This document shows, piece by piece, positions 27,801 through 36,268 of a DNA stretch of 64,000 nucleotides; the first letter of the stretch is position 1, and each line of letters starts with the position of its first letter. The notes beneath the pieces are model-generated. The model worked only from the letters and a program-made list of their open reading frames with translations. It had not been told where the DNA came from and searched no databases. Both the position numbers and the translations under genes were made by a program. This DNA comes from Crenothrix sp043729335 (GTDB lineage Bacteria; Pseudomonadota; Gammaproteobacteria; Methylococcales; Methylomonadaceae), in NCBI RefSeq assembly GCF_043729335.1, contig NZ_JAYTLQ010000063.1:1-64000 (forward strand), given 5' to 3'.

Positions 27801-28020
27801 ATGGCGTGTGAATGGGACCGGTTCTGTACCTGGCAAAACCATTACCGTTCGTTTAGGAACAACCAATACAGGTGCTATTGTGGGTACCGCTGCTGTTGAT
27901 GCCCTATCAGCGTGGACGATGAGGATAAAACCTGGCATTGTTCCTCCTGCGACCACTACCGCTATAACTGCGTGGTCATCCGGAGGTGGAAGGCAGCCCG
28001 TTGTGTTTACTAGAAAATAA
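24835..28020 (+). CDS. Large secreted protein with three cadherin-like repeats, paralogue of the 28589 gene
   Basis: 1061 residues; signal peptide with cleavage near AQA|LPT (residue 44). Residues about 45-660 form an unrecognised region. Its part VRINDPESRHT, DPRFTLDGDN, FSTGYPMCIPS and DVLCPRENRP is clearly shared with the 772-residue protein downstream. From about residue 670 come three Ig/cadherin-like repeats (PPEAHDDSTS, PPIALDDTRT, APVALAETAT) with VLWNDSD-type Ca sites and FSYVVADGQGG cores, then a C-terminal strand domain (VNGTGSVPGKTI). Probably a surface or matrix partner of the oxidase. A Rho-independent terminator follows. Confidence 0.8.
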   Translation: MSKRLQTRTTRPSSKKWMKQTGINTLMVSTTLLNGIWCTQAQALPTIAAVVGEIEKITLNEPNNHWSGGVIIAGGQNIVIPKNLLMDLPANRLTLKQLFDEASNSCKTQAETGLAKGDKCNKSGAGGIATIYGTRLDNGNVIAGDVFVAKAAETVIGQVTYINYNEGYFKVNGNANGSGGIMVRINDPESRHTIQSGAGCKTGSPNCSPDPRFTLDGDNYTNVFSTGYPMCIPSTVSRPSTAITTSLSLGVVLQSSDGTGNGDVLCPRENRPANNATPVADSRRFAPILVGDSITAEGNFETVNNITFLSVHSTMIGSALSTDGTRPDQPDYLFLDEVEIDVPGFQNQRARTLIIGYATLAPADVMIWGIHYDPVNNAPHEFPLATSVGCDNAAGVGQCTSQGLTAGAAGNIFKIRHDVDFAAATKPKADPCAHLRADPRFADVNACSQNSGSIAEQFAILSPIPREIQARTGRKFASEKGITAELITVDINGNKATNGQYLFPFGMGLGGISTPEMNEINLDAMATPLSFTGIPWNLDRRLSPGGCEGACESTPQPLEPFPFEGMNMDPRTLGNLPSDTYQDSNFISGALASVRDRILSYVNPTAARPGSNGIGMNDDGNFTTALLDWQANSTIPSTGPGSEPISPTPDVDLGQVDGLICSNETEFNSPPEAHDDSTSTDAGASKTFSVLWNDSDVNGGTLSVTGLKALASDDSTTSITTSNGNTVELEITGDITFNPAPGFSGTDSFIYAIADGQGGIDTGIVTVTVNATSNNPPIALDDTRTTEEDTPVVIDVLSNDTDDNTGTGSSVLSIASATSPAHGTVSVIGDAATDHAQRVSYTPNANYNGPDAFSYVVADGQGGTATANVSVMVSPVNDAPVALAETATVMQGTTMVINVLDNDTDIDGDVLTVSLAANPLVTPLGRVTTNGATVSYTANAGVTGNTTFNYTLSDGHGGTATATVTVKVIAPVLDVLGFTRAQFTVSSSEWRVNGTGSVPGKTITVRLGTTNTGAIVGTAAVDALSAWTMRIKPGIVPPATTTAITAWSSGGGRQPVVFTRK

Positions 28021-28043
28021 CTAATCTAAAAGGATAATTTATT

Positions 28044-28073
28044 GGGAGAAGGTGTACGCCTTCTCCCTTTTTT
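28044..28073 (+). terminator. Rho-independent terminator
   Basis: GGGAGAAGG-TGTACG-CCTTCTCCC followed by six T. A 9-bp GC-rich stem with a U-run, 24 bp after the cadherin-repeat gene. Confidence 0.9.
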
Positions 28074-28315
28074 AAGTTTCACATATCATTTCCTATCACT
28101 TTCCTTAGGAACAAGACTTTACTACCCCCTATATTTAATCCTCTAAACAACCTTCGCAAACATAACTTTTGTCAGAAAGTGACGCGAAAAGCTTCAGAAA
28201 ACACCGCCTAGATTGTAGTCCTTACCTTACATCACATTCTTTTATATTTATCCATCAACAAAAAACCCTACCATATCAGCCTGATTTGTATGTCATTAAA
28301 CCAAAAATTAAACTT

Positions 28316-28331
28316 TGGCACGAATGGTGCT
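28316..28331 (+). promoter_or_regulatory. Sigma-54-type promoter of the second unit
   Basis: TGGCAC-GAATG-GTGCT, with exact -24 box and GC at the right distance; only the first T of TTGC differs. The predicted start is near 28342, 247 bases before the ATG at 28589. Confidence 0.55.
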
Positions 28332-28588
28332 TTAGGTTAAATATCTGTTGGTAGGTTTCAGCATTATTGATCTAGCTCTTGAAATATTAAAACCGTTCAT
28401 ATTGATTTCACCGAAAGGCTCGAAGCCTCGAAGTCCAATCAAAAGGTTTTAAACACAGCGAGCCTTTGTTTCTATCCAACAGAAGGAAGTTAGCGTAGTG
28501 AAAAACTACGTCAATAAATGACCTACAAAATTCGATGTCAATAGCATTTTATTTTGAGGATTTAAACACTTTTACAGGAGTAACTGTT

Positions 28589-30907
28589 ATGAAACTCAAG
28601 CACCTTATCATCCCACTTAGTTTAGCTAGCGCACTGGTTGACTTAACATCTGCGTTTGCCGCCCAAGGCAACCAAAATGTCATCAAACCGGCTATTTTTC
28701 CGGTAAGCCCAACAACGCCACCCCCTGTTGTGCCCACACAGTTTGACGTTACCGGCTATATACAAAACGCTGTAGTTGATCCAAGCGTTTGCCCTAATCT
28801 GGCTAATCTGGATCCACGTCTATGGGGTGGCACAGTTACGGTTAATGGCGTGGATATCGTCATACCCTGTAATACCATTTTACAGATGCCTGCGACATCG
28901 TTGACGTGGGCAGAGTTATTTGACTCATCACTCGTACCTGAAGGCACACCCCCAGGCACATCAGGTTTGGCTTTAGCTGATAAAGTTATGTTACCTGGAT
29001 CAGCCGTACCCGAACAACCTGGATCTTTACCTTTGCCAGCTTATGAAATACATATTGTAGGCAACATTATTAAAGATAAATATATTGCAGGCCTGGTCTT
29101 CATTTCGCAACAAAGCCTGAATGTCGGTCAGGGTTATATTAAATCTATTGATTATGCTAGCGGCGAACTGTGCGTATCTTCAGTACCCGCCTACGGCTTT
29201 ACCGGACAAACAGAAGCTAGCCCTGTATGCCAAGAACCCGATGCCCGTGTCCGAATTAATGACGCTGTCGGTCGGTTCGGTTTAAAACATGGTGGTCCTG
29301 GCTGCGTATCAGATGGCAGTTGCGATGTGGAAGAAAGTCACTTTGACCCTCGCTTTACAGCAGATACCGATAATCCGACCATTCATGCTTCAACAGGTTA
29401 CCCGATGTGTATTCCACGGGCTTACCCCTTTGGCATTGCCGGGGATACTGATGCGCTATGCCCTCAGCAAAACCGCCCTAAGCAAGTCAGCGGTCAAAAG
29501 TGTACTAACCTACCCGCTACTAATGGCATCACTTTCCCCGCTTTCCCAGCACAATCCGATGGTTACTGCCATAGCTTTGTCATGGATGCCTTGCCTACGA
29601 CTTCTGCACCGTTATCAGGGCCTTGCGGCACTATAACCGCTAATGGCAGCACTACAACCATTGCGTGTACCACCCGCCCCGATAGGCAAGCACCTTTTGA
29701 AGTAGGTGATTACATTGATTATTCAGGTACCTTGACGATTGACGCTAATCGCACCAATCCAACGCAAACCACCGCTTATTTTATTTCTGCACACACGATT
29801 AACGCCCATGTGGGTATCTATACTATGCCGGGCACTAAGCCTGCGTATGTGATGATTGAAGGCTTGCTGGCTGGAACCAATGCCTTGCCCATCCAAAATA
29901 TTCCACAAGAAGTCACTTCACGCGTTCATGTGGAAGGTTTTACTACTGACCCTAGCAGCATGGTGGACATTTTTGCCATGGATGTCGATAAGCAAAACGA
30001 CGCCATTACAGAACGTTTATTGGGTAGTGTCAATCCGTCTGGCCCTCCGGTAATAGGACGCGCACGCTTCTTACCCGCAGCAGGAAGTTTTTCACCGCCC
30101 ACCCGTAATTTTCGGATTGTTAGCCGGGCTGTCTGTAAAAGCAAAACCCAGCCTTGTTATATACCCCAAACCTATTTGGATCCTAATAACCCAGCGGGTA
30201 AATACGCCAATGGCTTGGTTGCAGGCCAGTATAACGCACCCAATTTTGAATATATTTTCACTGAAAACCTGTTTCTAGGTGATCCCGTACTGCCTAACAA
30301 TTTTCAGGACTTAGCGTTTTTAGCGTGTGGTTCAGGCCCATTAACTACCGCTACTGTGGCGGGCAATGAACCCCCTGTTTTAGTGGGTGCTTTAGACCCT
30401 GCACCTTGGGCAGCTCCTATGCCAGCGCCAAACCAATGCGCAGGTAAATTAGCCAATCAGTTAACGATCCCTGCCACGCAAACACCTGATGAAGTAGCCA
30501 TTTTTAATGCGAATTGGGATAACCGAAAAAATCAAGGCAAGCTGACGGTTACCGCCACTTCTTCATTACCGGGTGCTACGCAAAACCTACAGTTATATGT
30601 GCAGGCAACCGATATGTTTGGCGGCACTATGTCTGCTGACCCCCAACCCATGCAACTGATAACCAATCCAGCTGTAGCGCCCGTAGGTGGTTTGCCCTGC
30701 CCTGCTACCAACAACCCCTGCTGGCAATATTCAGTATCTGGCACCATTGTTAATCCGGCGCATGCTGGGGGTGGTAGTCCGAATCTACCCACTAATATCT
30801 ATTCGGTACCTACAACGGTTACGGTGTATTCAAGCCGTGGGGGTAAAAGTGATATTGCCCCTGCCTTGCAATGCGCAATAGTTAATGGCCAGAACACTTG
30901 TTTTTAA
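28589..30907 (+). CDS. Large secreted protein, paralogue of the 24835 gene
   Basis: 772 residues. I chose the ATG at 28589 because AGGAG lies eight bases upstream and a good signal peptide follows (MKLKHLIIPLSLASALVDLT, cleavage near AFA|AQG). The N-terminal part is Pro-rich. The middle shares VRINDAVGRFG, DPRFTADTDN, ASTGYPMCIPR and DALCPQQNRP with the 1061-residue protein upstream. It lacks the cadherin-like repeats and has about 20 Cys. Family and function not recognised. The di-heme peroxidase starts 71 bp later, after an intercistronic hairpin. Confidence 0.8.
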   Translation: MKLKHLIIPLSLASALVDLTSAFAAQGNQNVIKPAIFPVSPTTPPPVVPTQFDVTGYIQNAVVDPSVCPNLANLDPRLWGGTVTVNGVDIVIPCNTILQMPATSLTWAELFDSSLVPEGTPPGTSGLALADKVMLPGSAVPEQPGSLPLPAYEIHIVGNIIKDKYIAGLVFISQQSLNVGQGYIKSIDYASGELCVSSVPAYGFTGQTEASPVCQEPDARVRINDAVGRFGLKHGGPGCVSDGSCDVEESHFDPRFTADTDNPTIHASTGYPMCIPRAYPFGIAGDTDALCPQQNRPKQVSGQKCTNLPATNGITFPAFPAQSDGYCHSFVMDALPTTSAPLSGPCGTITANGSTTTIACTTRPDRQAPFEVGDYIDYSGTLTIDANRTNPTQTTAYFISAHTINAHVGIYTMPGTKPAYVMIEGLLAGTNALPIQNIPQEVTSRVHVEGFTTDPSSMVDIFAMDVDKQNDAITERLLGSVNPSGPPVIGRARFLPAAGSFSPPTRNFRIVSRAVCKSKTQPCYIPQTYLDPNNPAGKYANGLVAGQYNAPNFEYIFTENLFLGDPVLPNNFQDLAFLACGSGPLTTATVAGNEPPVLVGALDPAPWAAPMPAPNQCAGKLANQLTIPATQTPDEVAIFNANWDNRKNQGKLTVTATSSLPGATQNLQLYVQATDMFGGTMSADPQPMQLITNPAVAPVGGLPCPATNNPCWQYSVSGTIVNPAHAGGGSPNLPTNIYSVPTTVTVYSSRGGKSDIAPALQCAIVNGQNTCF

Positions 30908-30921
30908 TATAGGAATACTCA

Positions 30922-30945
30922 CCACCCCTGTTAACTCAGGGGTGG
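30922..30945 (+). other. Intercistronic hairpin
   Basis: CCACCCCTG-TTAACT-CAGGGGTGG, a perfect 9-bp stem between the secreted protein gene and the peroxidase gene, without a T-run. It may stabilise the upstream message or limit read-through. Confidence 0.6.
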
Positions 30946-30978
30946 CAAGGGAATTATCTTATCAGAGAGGATTTATTT

Positions 30979-33387
30979 ATGAACACTATAACCTTATTAA
31001 ACCGAAATAGCCTTCCGGATAAATTCGAACTGACGGCTGTTCTGATTGTAATGACCTCATTGGCTGTTTACACCCAGCCTGTGCTGGCGCACCAAAAATC
31101 ACTACCGAATTATTGTGACGCCAACACCTTGCTGGCGTTTCCAGAAATGCCGGGGTCTTTAAAATGCACACCGGCACCAGAACCTTACGTACTGGATGCT
31201 GATGGCAATAAAGCTTCCATAGCCCCTGCCATTATCAAAGATAAAGCCAAAGCCATTGCGCTTGGAAAAATGTTATTTTGGGACAGCCAGGTAGGTAGTG
31301 ATGGCTTGGCGTGTGCAAGTTGCCATTTTCAGGCCGGTGCGGATAACCGCATCAAAAATCAGATTAATCCCGGCATGAGAAACGCCAGTGGCGAAAAGGC
31401 CAGTGATAGTATTACGCCTCTGGGTAATCTATTTAACTTTATGTCGTCACACTCAAATACAGTCTACATTGATCCGTTATTAGCCCAATCTATCATAGGT
31501 AAAGGGCCTAATTACACCTTAACACAGGCAGACTTCCCGTTACGTAAATACGAAGAGCCAGAAACACTCGTAGAAGGACAGCCTTTACAAGCTAACCGAA
31601 ATGCCGAAGTCCTTTATGACAGTGATGATGTTATTTCTTCGCAAGGGGTTTACCAATCGGTATATACCAGCTTAAATGCCCGGGGTAAAAAGGAAATCTG
31701 TCAAAAAAATCTTTCTAATTTAGGGTCTGGCTTGCCGCTTTTTAATGTAGGGGGGCATTCGGTTCGCCAAGTCGAGCCGCGCAATACGCCTACCATTATT
31801 AATGCTGTCTATAATTTCCGTAATTTTTGGGACGGCAGAGCTAATAACATTTTTAATGGCCTTGATCCCTTCGGCATGCGCCGTTTTGCAAACCCAGATA
31901 ATATGCCTTCTACCGATATATACAGTAAGAATGCTAAGGGTGTACTTATAAAGAATCAGCTGGCCATTTACAATGCCAGTCTTGCCTCACAGGCTGTAGG
32001 CCCTGCGTTAAGTGATTTTGAAATGTCATGTGGGGGTAAAAGTTTTGTGGAACTGGGTAAAAAGATGCTGGCGCTTAAACCGCTAAGTTATCAAACGGTA
32101 GCGCCATCGGATAGTGTTTTAGGCGCTTATTCAAGACCAGAAAGAGGCTTAAAATCATCTTATACCTATAAAAATATTATTCAGAGTACTTTTAACAATG
32201 CTTATTGGGATGACACCAAAAAAATTAATGGCTACACCCTAACTGAAAACAACTTCTCGTTATTTTGGGGTTTGGCCATTCAAGCCTACGAAGCCACCCT
32301 GGTATCGGATGATTCCCGTTTCGATCAGGCACAAGAAGATGTTATTAATGGCCGCGATTTACTGACTGAACAGGAGCAAAACGGCTTGAATGTATTTGTC
32401 AATCAAGGTAAATGTATTGGCTGCCACTCAGGAACAGAATTTACAGCGGCCTCGGTCAATCATGCGTCTAACGTTAATAATGTGCCAGCGATTGGTAAAT
32501 ACACTGAACGCATGGTGATGGGTGATGGTGGTGTTGCGTTATATGATGCCGGTTTTTATAATATTGGCGTACGGCCTTCTAAAGAAGATTTAGGTATTGG
32601 CGGTACTGATCCTTACGGTTTTGCCTTATCATTCACCCGCAATGCCAAGCTAAAAGCCAATGATCCATACGACTATAATCTTGAAAATGCCAACATTTCC
32701 AGCTTAGGGCCTGACCCGTTTCAAACGAATTCTTTCTTGTTTGCCGCAAGTATTGATCCCGTAACCAGTGACGAGCGCGATGCAATTGATGGCGCTTTTA
32801 AAGTACCCGCTTTGCGTAATGTCGAATTAACCGGGCCTTATTTTCATAATGGTGGCCAAGCAACGCTACAGCAAGTGGTGCAATTTTATAACCGTGGCGG
32901 CGATCGTAAGGACTTATTCCAAAAAGACCCCGAATGCGGTGGCGCATTATTAATTGATGGCCAGGTTGCTGCTGATCCAGAGACAGGCTTAATTGACAGC
33001 TCCGGTTTTTTACGTGATGGTTCTTGGTTAGGCCAACCTAGCAATATTGCTGCTGATATGGCCGGTACCAAAGAACTGCTGGATACTACCTGCCATCAAG
33101 GCCAATCACCGCATGAAACTTTAAACTTAAGCAGTACCGACGTTGAAGATGTAGTCGCTTTTTTGAAGACACTGACCGATGAGCGAGTCCGCTTGGAGCA
33201 AGCCCCATTTGACCATCCTTCTTTAAAATTACCTCATGGCCATACCGGTAATGAGAATAAAGTGAAATTTATCAAATCGACCAATCAAGCCCAACAACAA
33301 ACCTATGAGGTGCCAGCAATTGGCGCAGAAGGACGTGGTGTTAAAGGTTTGTTGCCACTGCAATCATTTGAAGCTGGATTGCAATAA
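30979..33387 (+). CDS. Large di-heme cytochrome c peroxidase/MauG-family protein
   Basis: 802 residues; signal peptide ending near VLA|HQK. There are two c-type heme sites: LACASCHFQAG (about 112) and KCIGCHSGTEF (about 479). Family motifs PRNTPTIINAVYN, NFWDGRANN and ALRNVELTGPYFHNGG are present. Classical bacterial peroxidases are about 330 residues, so this is a long variant with big insertions, related to MauG-like oxygenating enzymes. It would reduce peroxide or oxidise a protein or metal substrate in the periplasm or outside. It ends the oxidase cluster. Confidence 0.9.
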   Translation: MNTITLLNRNSLPDKFELTAVLIVMTSLAVYTQPVLAHQKSLPNYCDANTLLAFPEMPGSLKCTPAPEPYVLDADGNKASIAPAIIKDKAKAIALGKMLFWDSQVGSDGLACASCHFQAGADNRIKNQINPGMRNASGEKASDSITPLGNLFNFMSSHSNTVYIDPLLAQSIIGKGPNYTLTQADFPLRKYEEPETLVEGQPLQANRNAEVLYDSDDVISSQGVYQSVYTSLNARGKKEICQKNLSNLGSGLPLFNVGGHSVRQVEPRNTPTIINAVYNFRNFWDGRANNIFNGLDPFGMRRFANPDNMPSTDIYSKNAKGVLIKNQLAIYNASLASQAVGPALSDFEMSCGGKSFVELGKKMLALKPLSYQTVAPSDSVLGAYSRPERGLKSSYTYKNIIQSTFNNAYWDDTKKINGYTLTENNFSLFWGLAIQAYEATLVSDDSRFDQAQEDVINGRDLLTEQEQNGLNVFVNQGKCIGCHSGTEFTAASVNHASNVNNVPAIGKYTERMVMGDGGVALYDAGFYNIGVRPSKEDLGIGGTDPYGFALSFTRNAKLKANDPYDYNLENANISSLGPDPFQTNSFLFAASIDPVTSDERDAIDGAFKVPALRNVELTGPYFHNGGQATLQQVVQFYNRGGDRKDLFQKDPECGGALLIDGQVAADPETGLIDSSGFLRDGSWLGQPSNIAADMAGTKELLDTTCHQGQSPHETLNLSSTDVEDVVAFLKTLTDERVRLEQAPFDHPSLKLPHGHTGNENKVKFIKSTNQAQQQTYEVPAIGAEGRGVKGLLPLQSFEAGLQ

Positions 33388-33395
33388 GCCAGCGT

Positions 33396-33431
33396 GTTCT
33401 CTGGTTCGGGCATAAGCTTGAACCAGAGAAC
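33396..33431 (+). terminator. Stem-loop after the di-heme peroxidase gene
   Basis: A perfect 12-bp stem (GTTCTCTGGTTC / GAACCAGAGAAC) with a 12-base loop and a TTAAATCTTTT tail. It lies between convergent genes and probably ends the plus-strand transcript. Confidence 0.7.
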
Positions 33432-33474
33432 TTAAATCTTTTCGAAAAAGCATCAATAAAAACCACCCTGTTGT

Positions 33475-34983
33475 TTAAGTTTTTTTATCTTCCCCATGTA
33501 ACAGTTTTCTCAATTCGGGACGAAGCTTGACCCAAAATTGACAAAAGATGTGTTCCGATATTTCGCGGACTTTAACGGTACACCCAAAAAGAGTCGCACC
33601 CACAAGAATAAAAACAGGATGATCCCGAAACAATAAGGCAATATTTTCCAGTAAGCTATCAGGAGACACTAGCATTTTCAGCATATCTAACAGTGTCATG
33701 TTAGAGTTATCCAGATCACCACGCAGTAGCCAGTACAGGGTAATAAGAGAATAAATTACCAGCGCAAAGTGAAATATTTTGCGTGCGATAATTTGCGTCT
33801 TGGCTTGTCCCAACAGCGATCCGGTGGACAAGTTGCCTGCATGCTGGCTCATAAGTTCGACTATTTTTTTAGATTTTGGATGGACACCTTGGTTATCGAC
33901 CACTTCAAATGTGTTTGGGATGTTGCCAGGGGAATAGCCAAAAACGCCTTGGGCAATACGTTCAAAAACACTGACATGGATTTTAGGCGTAGCTATATAA
34001 ACGCCTGTAACTTTATCGTTGCAAATTTCAACAAAGTCCCGGGGTTTATAACGGTAATACACCCCAAGGCCCGAACGGGAATCATAAAGTTTATCAAAAC
34101 AATATTTCCGGTCTTTAATAAATGCCATATCAGTGGGGACAAATTTAAGGCCATCTGCCTTTTTCACCATCCATTCGAGCGCTTCCAAAGAAAGTCCTTG
34201 CTGTGGGTAACCGCCGCCTACATTACTATGCACCCCCGGAAACCAAACCTGTTCAACACGTGCATCCTCTTTCCAAAGTAAGGGATGAAACGATTGACGC
34301 TGCTCATCAACTGATAGGGCGTGATAAGCCTTGTTAACCTTTTCATGCAGCTTATGATCTTTAAATTCAAAACGAAAAATAAATTTATCCAGAATATCTG
34401 TTGCCCAATCGAAAGGCAGACCCACGGCTGATACCGTATCCCACACCCCCATAAATTCAATGCTGGGTTTGGTATCACAAAACGTTAAATTTTTATCGGT
34501 CAGTTTGTGAAGCCATTTTTCAAAAATAAGCGTGATAGCAGGGTCATAAAACTTTTCCAAAAATGCCGGATTTTTAGCACGATAATCCCTGAAAAGATGC
34601 CACACTGCATCGTCAAGCTGCCTATCCATATAAACAGTATTATCCAGCATCCCCATTTCACAGATGAAGCTTGCCAATCTTCTTACCGTAAAAGCCCCGC
34701 GACTAAAGCCAAACAGGTAAATCTTGTCCCCTGGCTCATAGGTTCGCACCAGTTCTTTATATAAGTGGCGAACATTGCGGCTTAAGCCCCAGCCAAAAGC
34801 GCCGCCCAGTAGCTTTAATGGCTTAAAATCTTGAGTTCCAACACCGTCGTCATAAAAAGCTATTTGCTCGCAATCGGGTAAATTAAAATCAATGGCTTCG
34901 TATAATTTAAAAACATTGGTACCCCGGTTTTTAATATTGGAATTTCCGGTGCCATCGGAAAGCAGAATGATATTTTTAGACAT
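33475..34983 (-). CDS. DUF2235 alpha/beta-hydrolase with C-terminal membrane helices
   Basis: 502 residues. The N-terminal part is a DUF2235 domain: ILLSDGTGNSN, FYDDGVGTQ, and the nucleophile elbow YLFGFSRGAFTVR (GxSxG). Later come WDTVSAVG and FPGVHSNVGGGYP (acid and His region). Related Tle1-type proteins are phospholipases. Two or three hydrophobic helices follow residue 410 (HFALVIYSLITLYWLL, HPVFILVGATLFG), so it is membrane bound. It lies at the end of the peroxidase cluster and could release fatty acids for it; that link is inference. Confidence 0.85.
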   Translation of the reverse strand: MSKNIILLSDGTGNSNIKNRGTNVFKLYEAIDFNLPDCEQIAFYDDGVGTQDFKPLKLLGGAFGWGLSRNVRHLYKELVRTYEPGDKIYLFGFSRGAFTVRRLASFICEMGMLDNTVYMDRQLDDAVWHLFRDYRAKNPAFLEKFYDPAITLIFEKWLHKLTDKNLTFCDTKPSIEFMGVWDTVSAVGLPFDWATDILDKFIFRFEFKDHKLHEKVNKAYHALSVDEQRQSFHPLLWKEDARVEQVWFPGVHSNVGGGYPQQGLSLEALEWMVKKADGLKFVPTDMAFIKDRKYCFDKLYDSRSGLGVYYRYKPRDFVEICNDKVTGVYIATPKIHVSVFERIAQGVFGYSPGNIPNTFEVVDNQGVHPKSKKIVELMSQHAGNLSTGSLLGQAKTQIIARKIFHFALVIYSLITLYWLLRGDLDNSNMTLLDMLKMLVSPDSLLENIALLFRDHPVFILVGATLFGCTVKVREISEHIFCQFWVKLRPELRKLLHGEDKKT

Positions 34984-35062
34984 ATAACCCTCCTTGGGTT
35001 AAGACTTGCAAATCTTTTAAAAAATTGGCCACCCAAAAGTTGCGAAAACGCCACCTCGAAAT

Positions 35063-36268
35063 TTAATCAAATACCTCATCCCCCGTGGGTTCAATGTGTT
35101 CAACCTTGTTCATCTGCTGCCGGAATTCGGACAGTTTATGGTACAGCTTATAGCGAGCACGGTTGAGATTGCCCAATGGCCGATGCTCAGGAAGACAATG
35201 CCACGGATTCATTTTCAGGCGCTTGGTAAAATCAATCAATTTTTCAGATTCAAAATGCTGTTTCGGGATATGCACAGTAGCCACCGGAATAAACGGCGAT
35301 AATTTCTCCGGCCAGCGTACCGAACTGTCTTCAATAGGCATTAAATGCGGGTCAGTTTGCAACTGAACCATCAGATCAAACTCCACAGCCTTTTCGCTCA
35401 AGGTTTTGATCATGTTTTCGCGCAGATAATTAAATGGCACCTTACCAAACGGCAATCCCGGTATTTTGGTATACAGACCCTTGGTTTTCGGTATAAACGA
35501 ATACATCACTGCCTGACCCTCACCCAACAAATGAGGCGTGCAACTCCAGTAACGGTCACCGAAAGGGTTGTACTTGGTTTCATTCCACAAGGCATTCATC
35601 GCCATGTCCAACAAATGGCTATCTTGGGGATTAAGGAAATAATACAGCGTCATATCCACCAGGCTCCAATACTGCAACTTGGCATTTTCCCGTGTGTTGG
35701 GGGTAACAAAAGTCGCGCCGCCGCTGGTGGTGATAAAATCCTGGGTATATTTTTCTTCCTCTTCCATCAGTTTTTTGCCAGGTACCCCCATGAGTTTGAC
35801 TGACATACTCAAAAAACCAACATCTTGAATATCGGCAGGTACATTAGGGCCAGGGCCTGCATAGCGCACATAAGCCGGATAACTTTGCGGTTTGGCAAAA
35901 ATACCCTTACGACAATGTTCAGGGATGTCATCGCGAATGGTTACTGTGGCTTTTAACACAGCGTGGGTTTTGGTATTGCCACCGCGTTCATAACCACCCG
36001 GTTTAAAGCGCCCGCGCATTTGGTCGGCCATGAGATCAATGATTTCATCCAGGCTTTGATCTTCATCCGGATCGATTTTTTCCTCGGCTATTTTTAGCCC
36101 CTCATTCTGTCGGCGTAGATTGATAAAATATTGCACAAGCCGAACCAGCGGTTCTCGAAACAGCCAGTTCAACTGAGGACGGAACCAGGGTTCCAGTCGA
36201 CGCTCGATATACAACAGTTGCAGTAAAAACTGATGAATAATTTTAAGTATGCGGAATTTAATCGTCAT
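35063..36268 (-). CDS. Catalase-like heme protein (distal His kept)
   Basis: 401 residues of the catalase-related family without the large catalase C-terminus. Motifs: THAVLKATVTI with a His at 102 in the position of the distal heme His, QSYPAYVRYAGPG, YTQDFITTS, MPIEDSSVRW, FIPVATVHIP, and C-terminal PLGNLNRARYKLY with the probable proximal Tyr (376). The family includes true catalases, allene oxide synthases and hydroperoxide lyases. An N-terminal hydrophobic/basic segment (RILKIIHQFLLQLLY) suggests membrane association. It is coupled to the DyP gene by ATGA. Confidence 0.8.
   Translation of the reverse strand: MTIKFRILKIIHQFLLQLLYIERRLEPWFRPQLNWLFREPLVRLVQYFINLRRQNEGLKIAEEKIDPDEDQSLDEIIDLMADQMRGRFKPGGYERGGNTKTHAVLKATVTIRDDIPEHCRKGIFAKPQSYPAYVRYAGPGPNVPADIQDVGFLSMSVKLMGVPGKKLMEEEEKYTQDFITTSGGATFVTPNTRENAKLQYWSLVDMTLYYFLNPQDSHLLDMAMNALWNETKYNPFGDRYWSCTPHLLGEGQAVMYSFIPKTKGLYTKIPGLPFGKVPFNYLRENMIKTLSEKAVEFDLMVQLQTDPHLMPIEDSSVRWPEKLSPFIPVATVHIPKQHFESEKLIDFTKRLKMNPWHCLPEHRPLGNLNRARYKLYHKLSEFRQQMNKVEHIEPTGDEVFD

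Larger units (their letters stand above)
28021..28588. other. Intergenic region splitting the oxidase cluster into two units
   Basis: 568 bp with a terminator at 28044-28073, a sigma-54-type site at 28316-28331 and a small AGGCT-CGA-AGCCT palindrome near 28416. AGGAG eight bases before 28589 sets the next start. No convincing gene was seen. Confidence 0.6.

Noticed and set aside
28169..28354. A 61-codon frame in the gap before the second secreted protein gene
   Set aside because: No ribosome site or family features, and it overlaps the sigma-54-type site.
33475..34983. Type VI secretion effector locus
   Set aside because: DUF2235 proteins can be T6SS effectors, but no VgrG, PAAR or immunity gene is near; it is better read as part of the peroxidase cluster.
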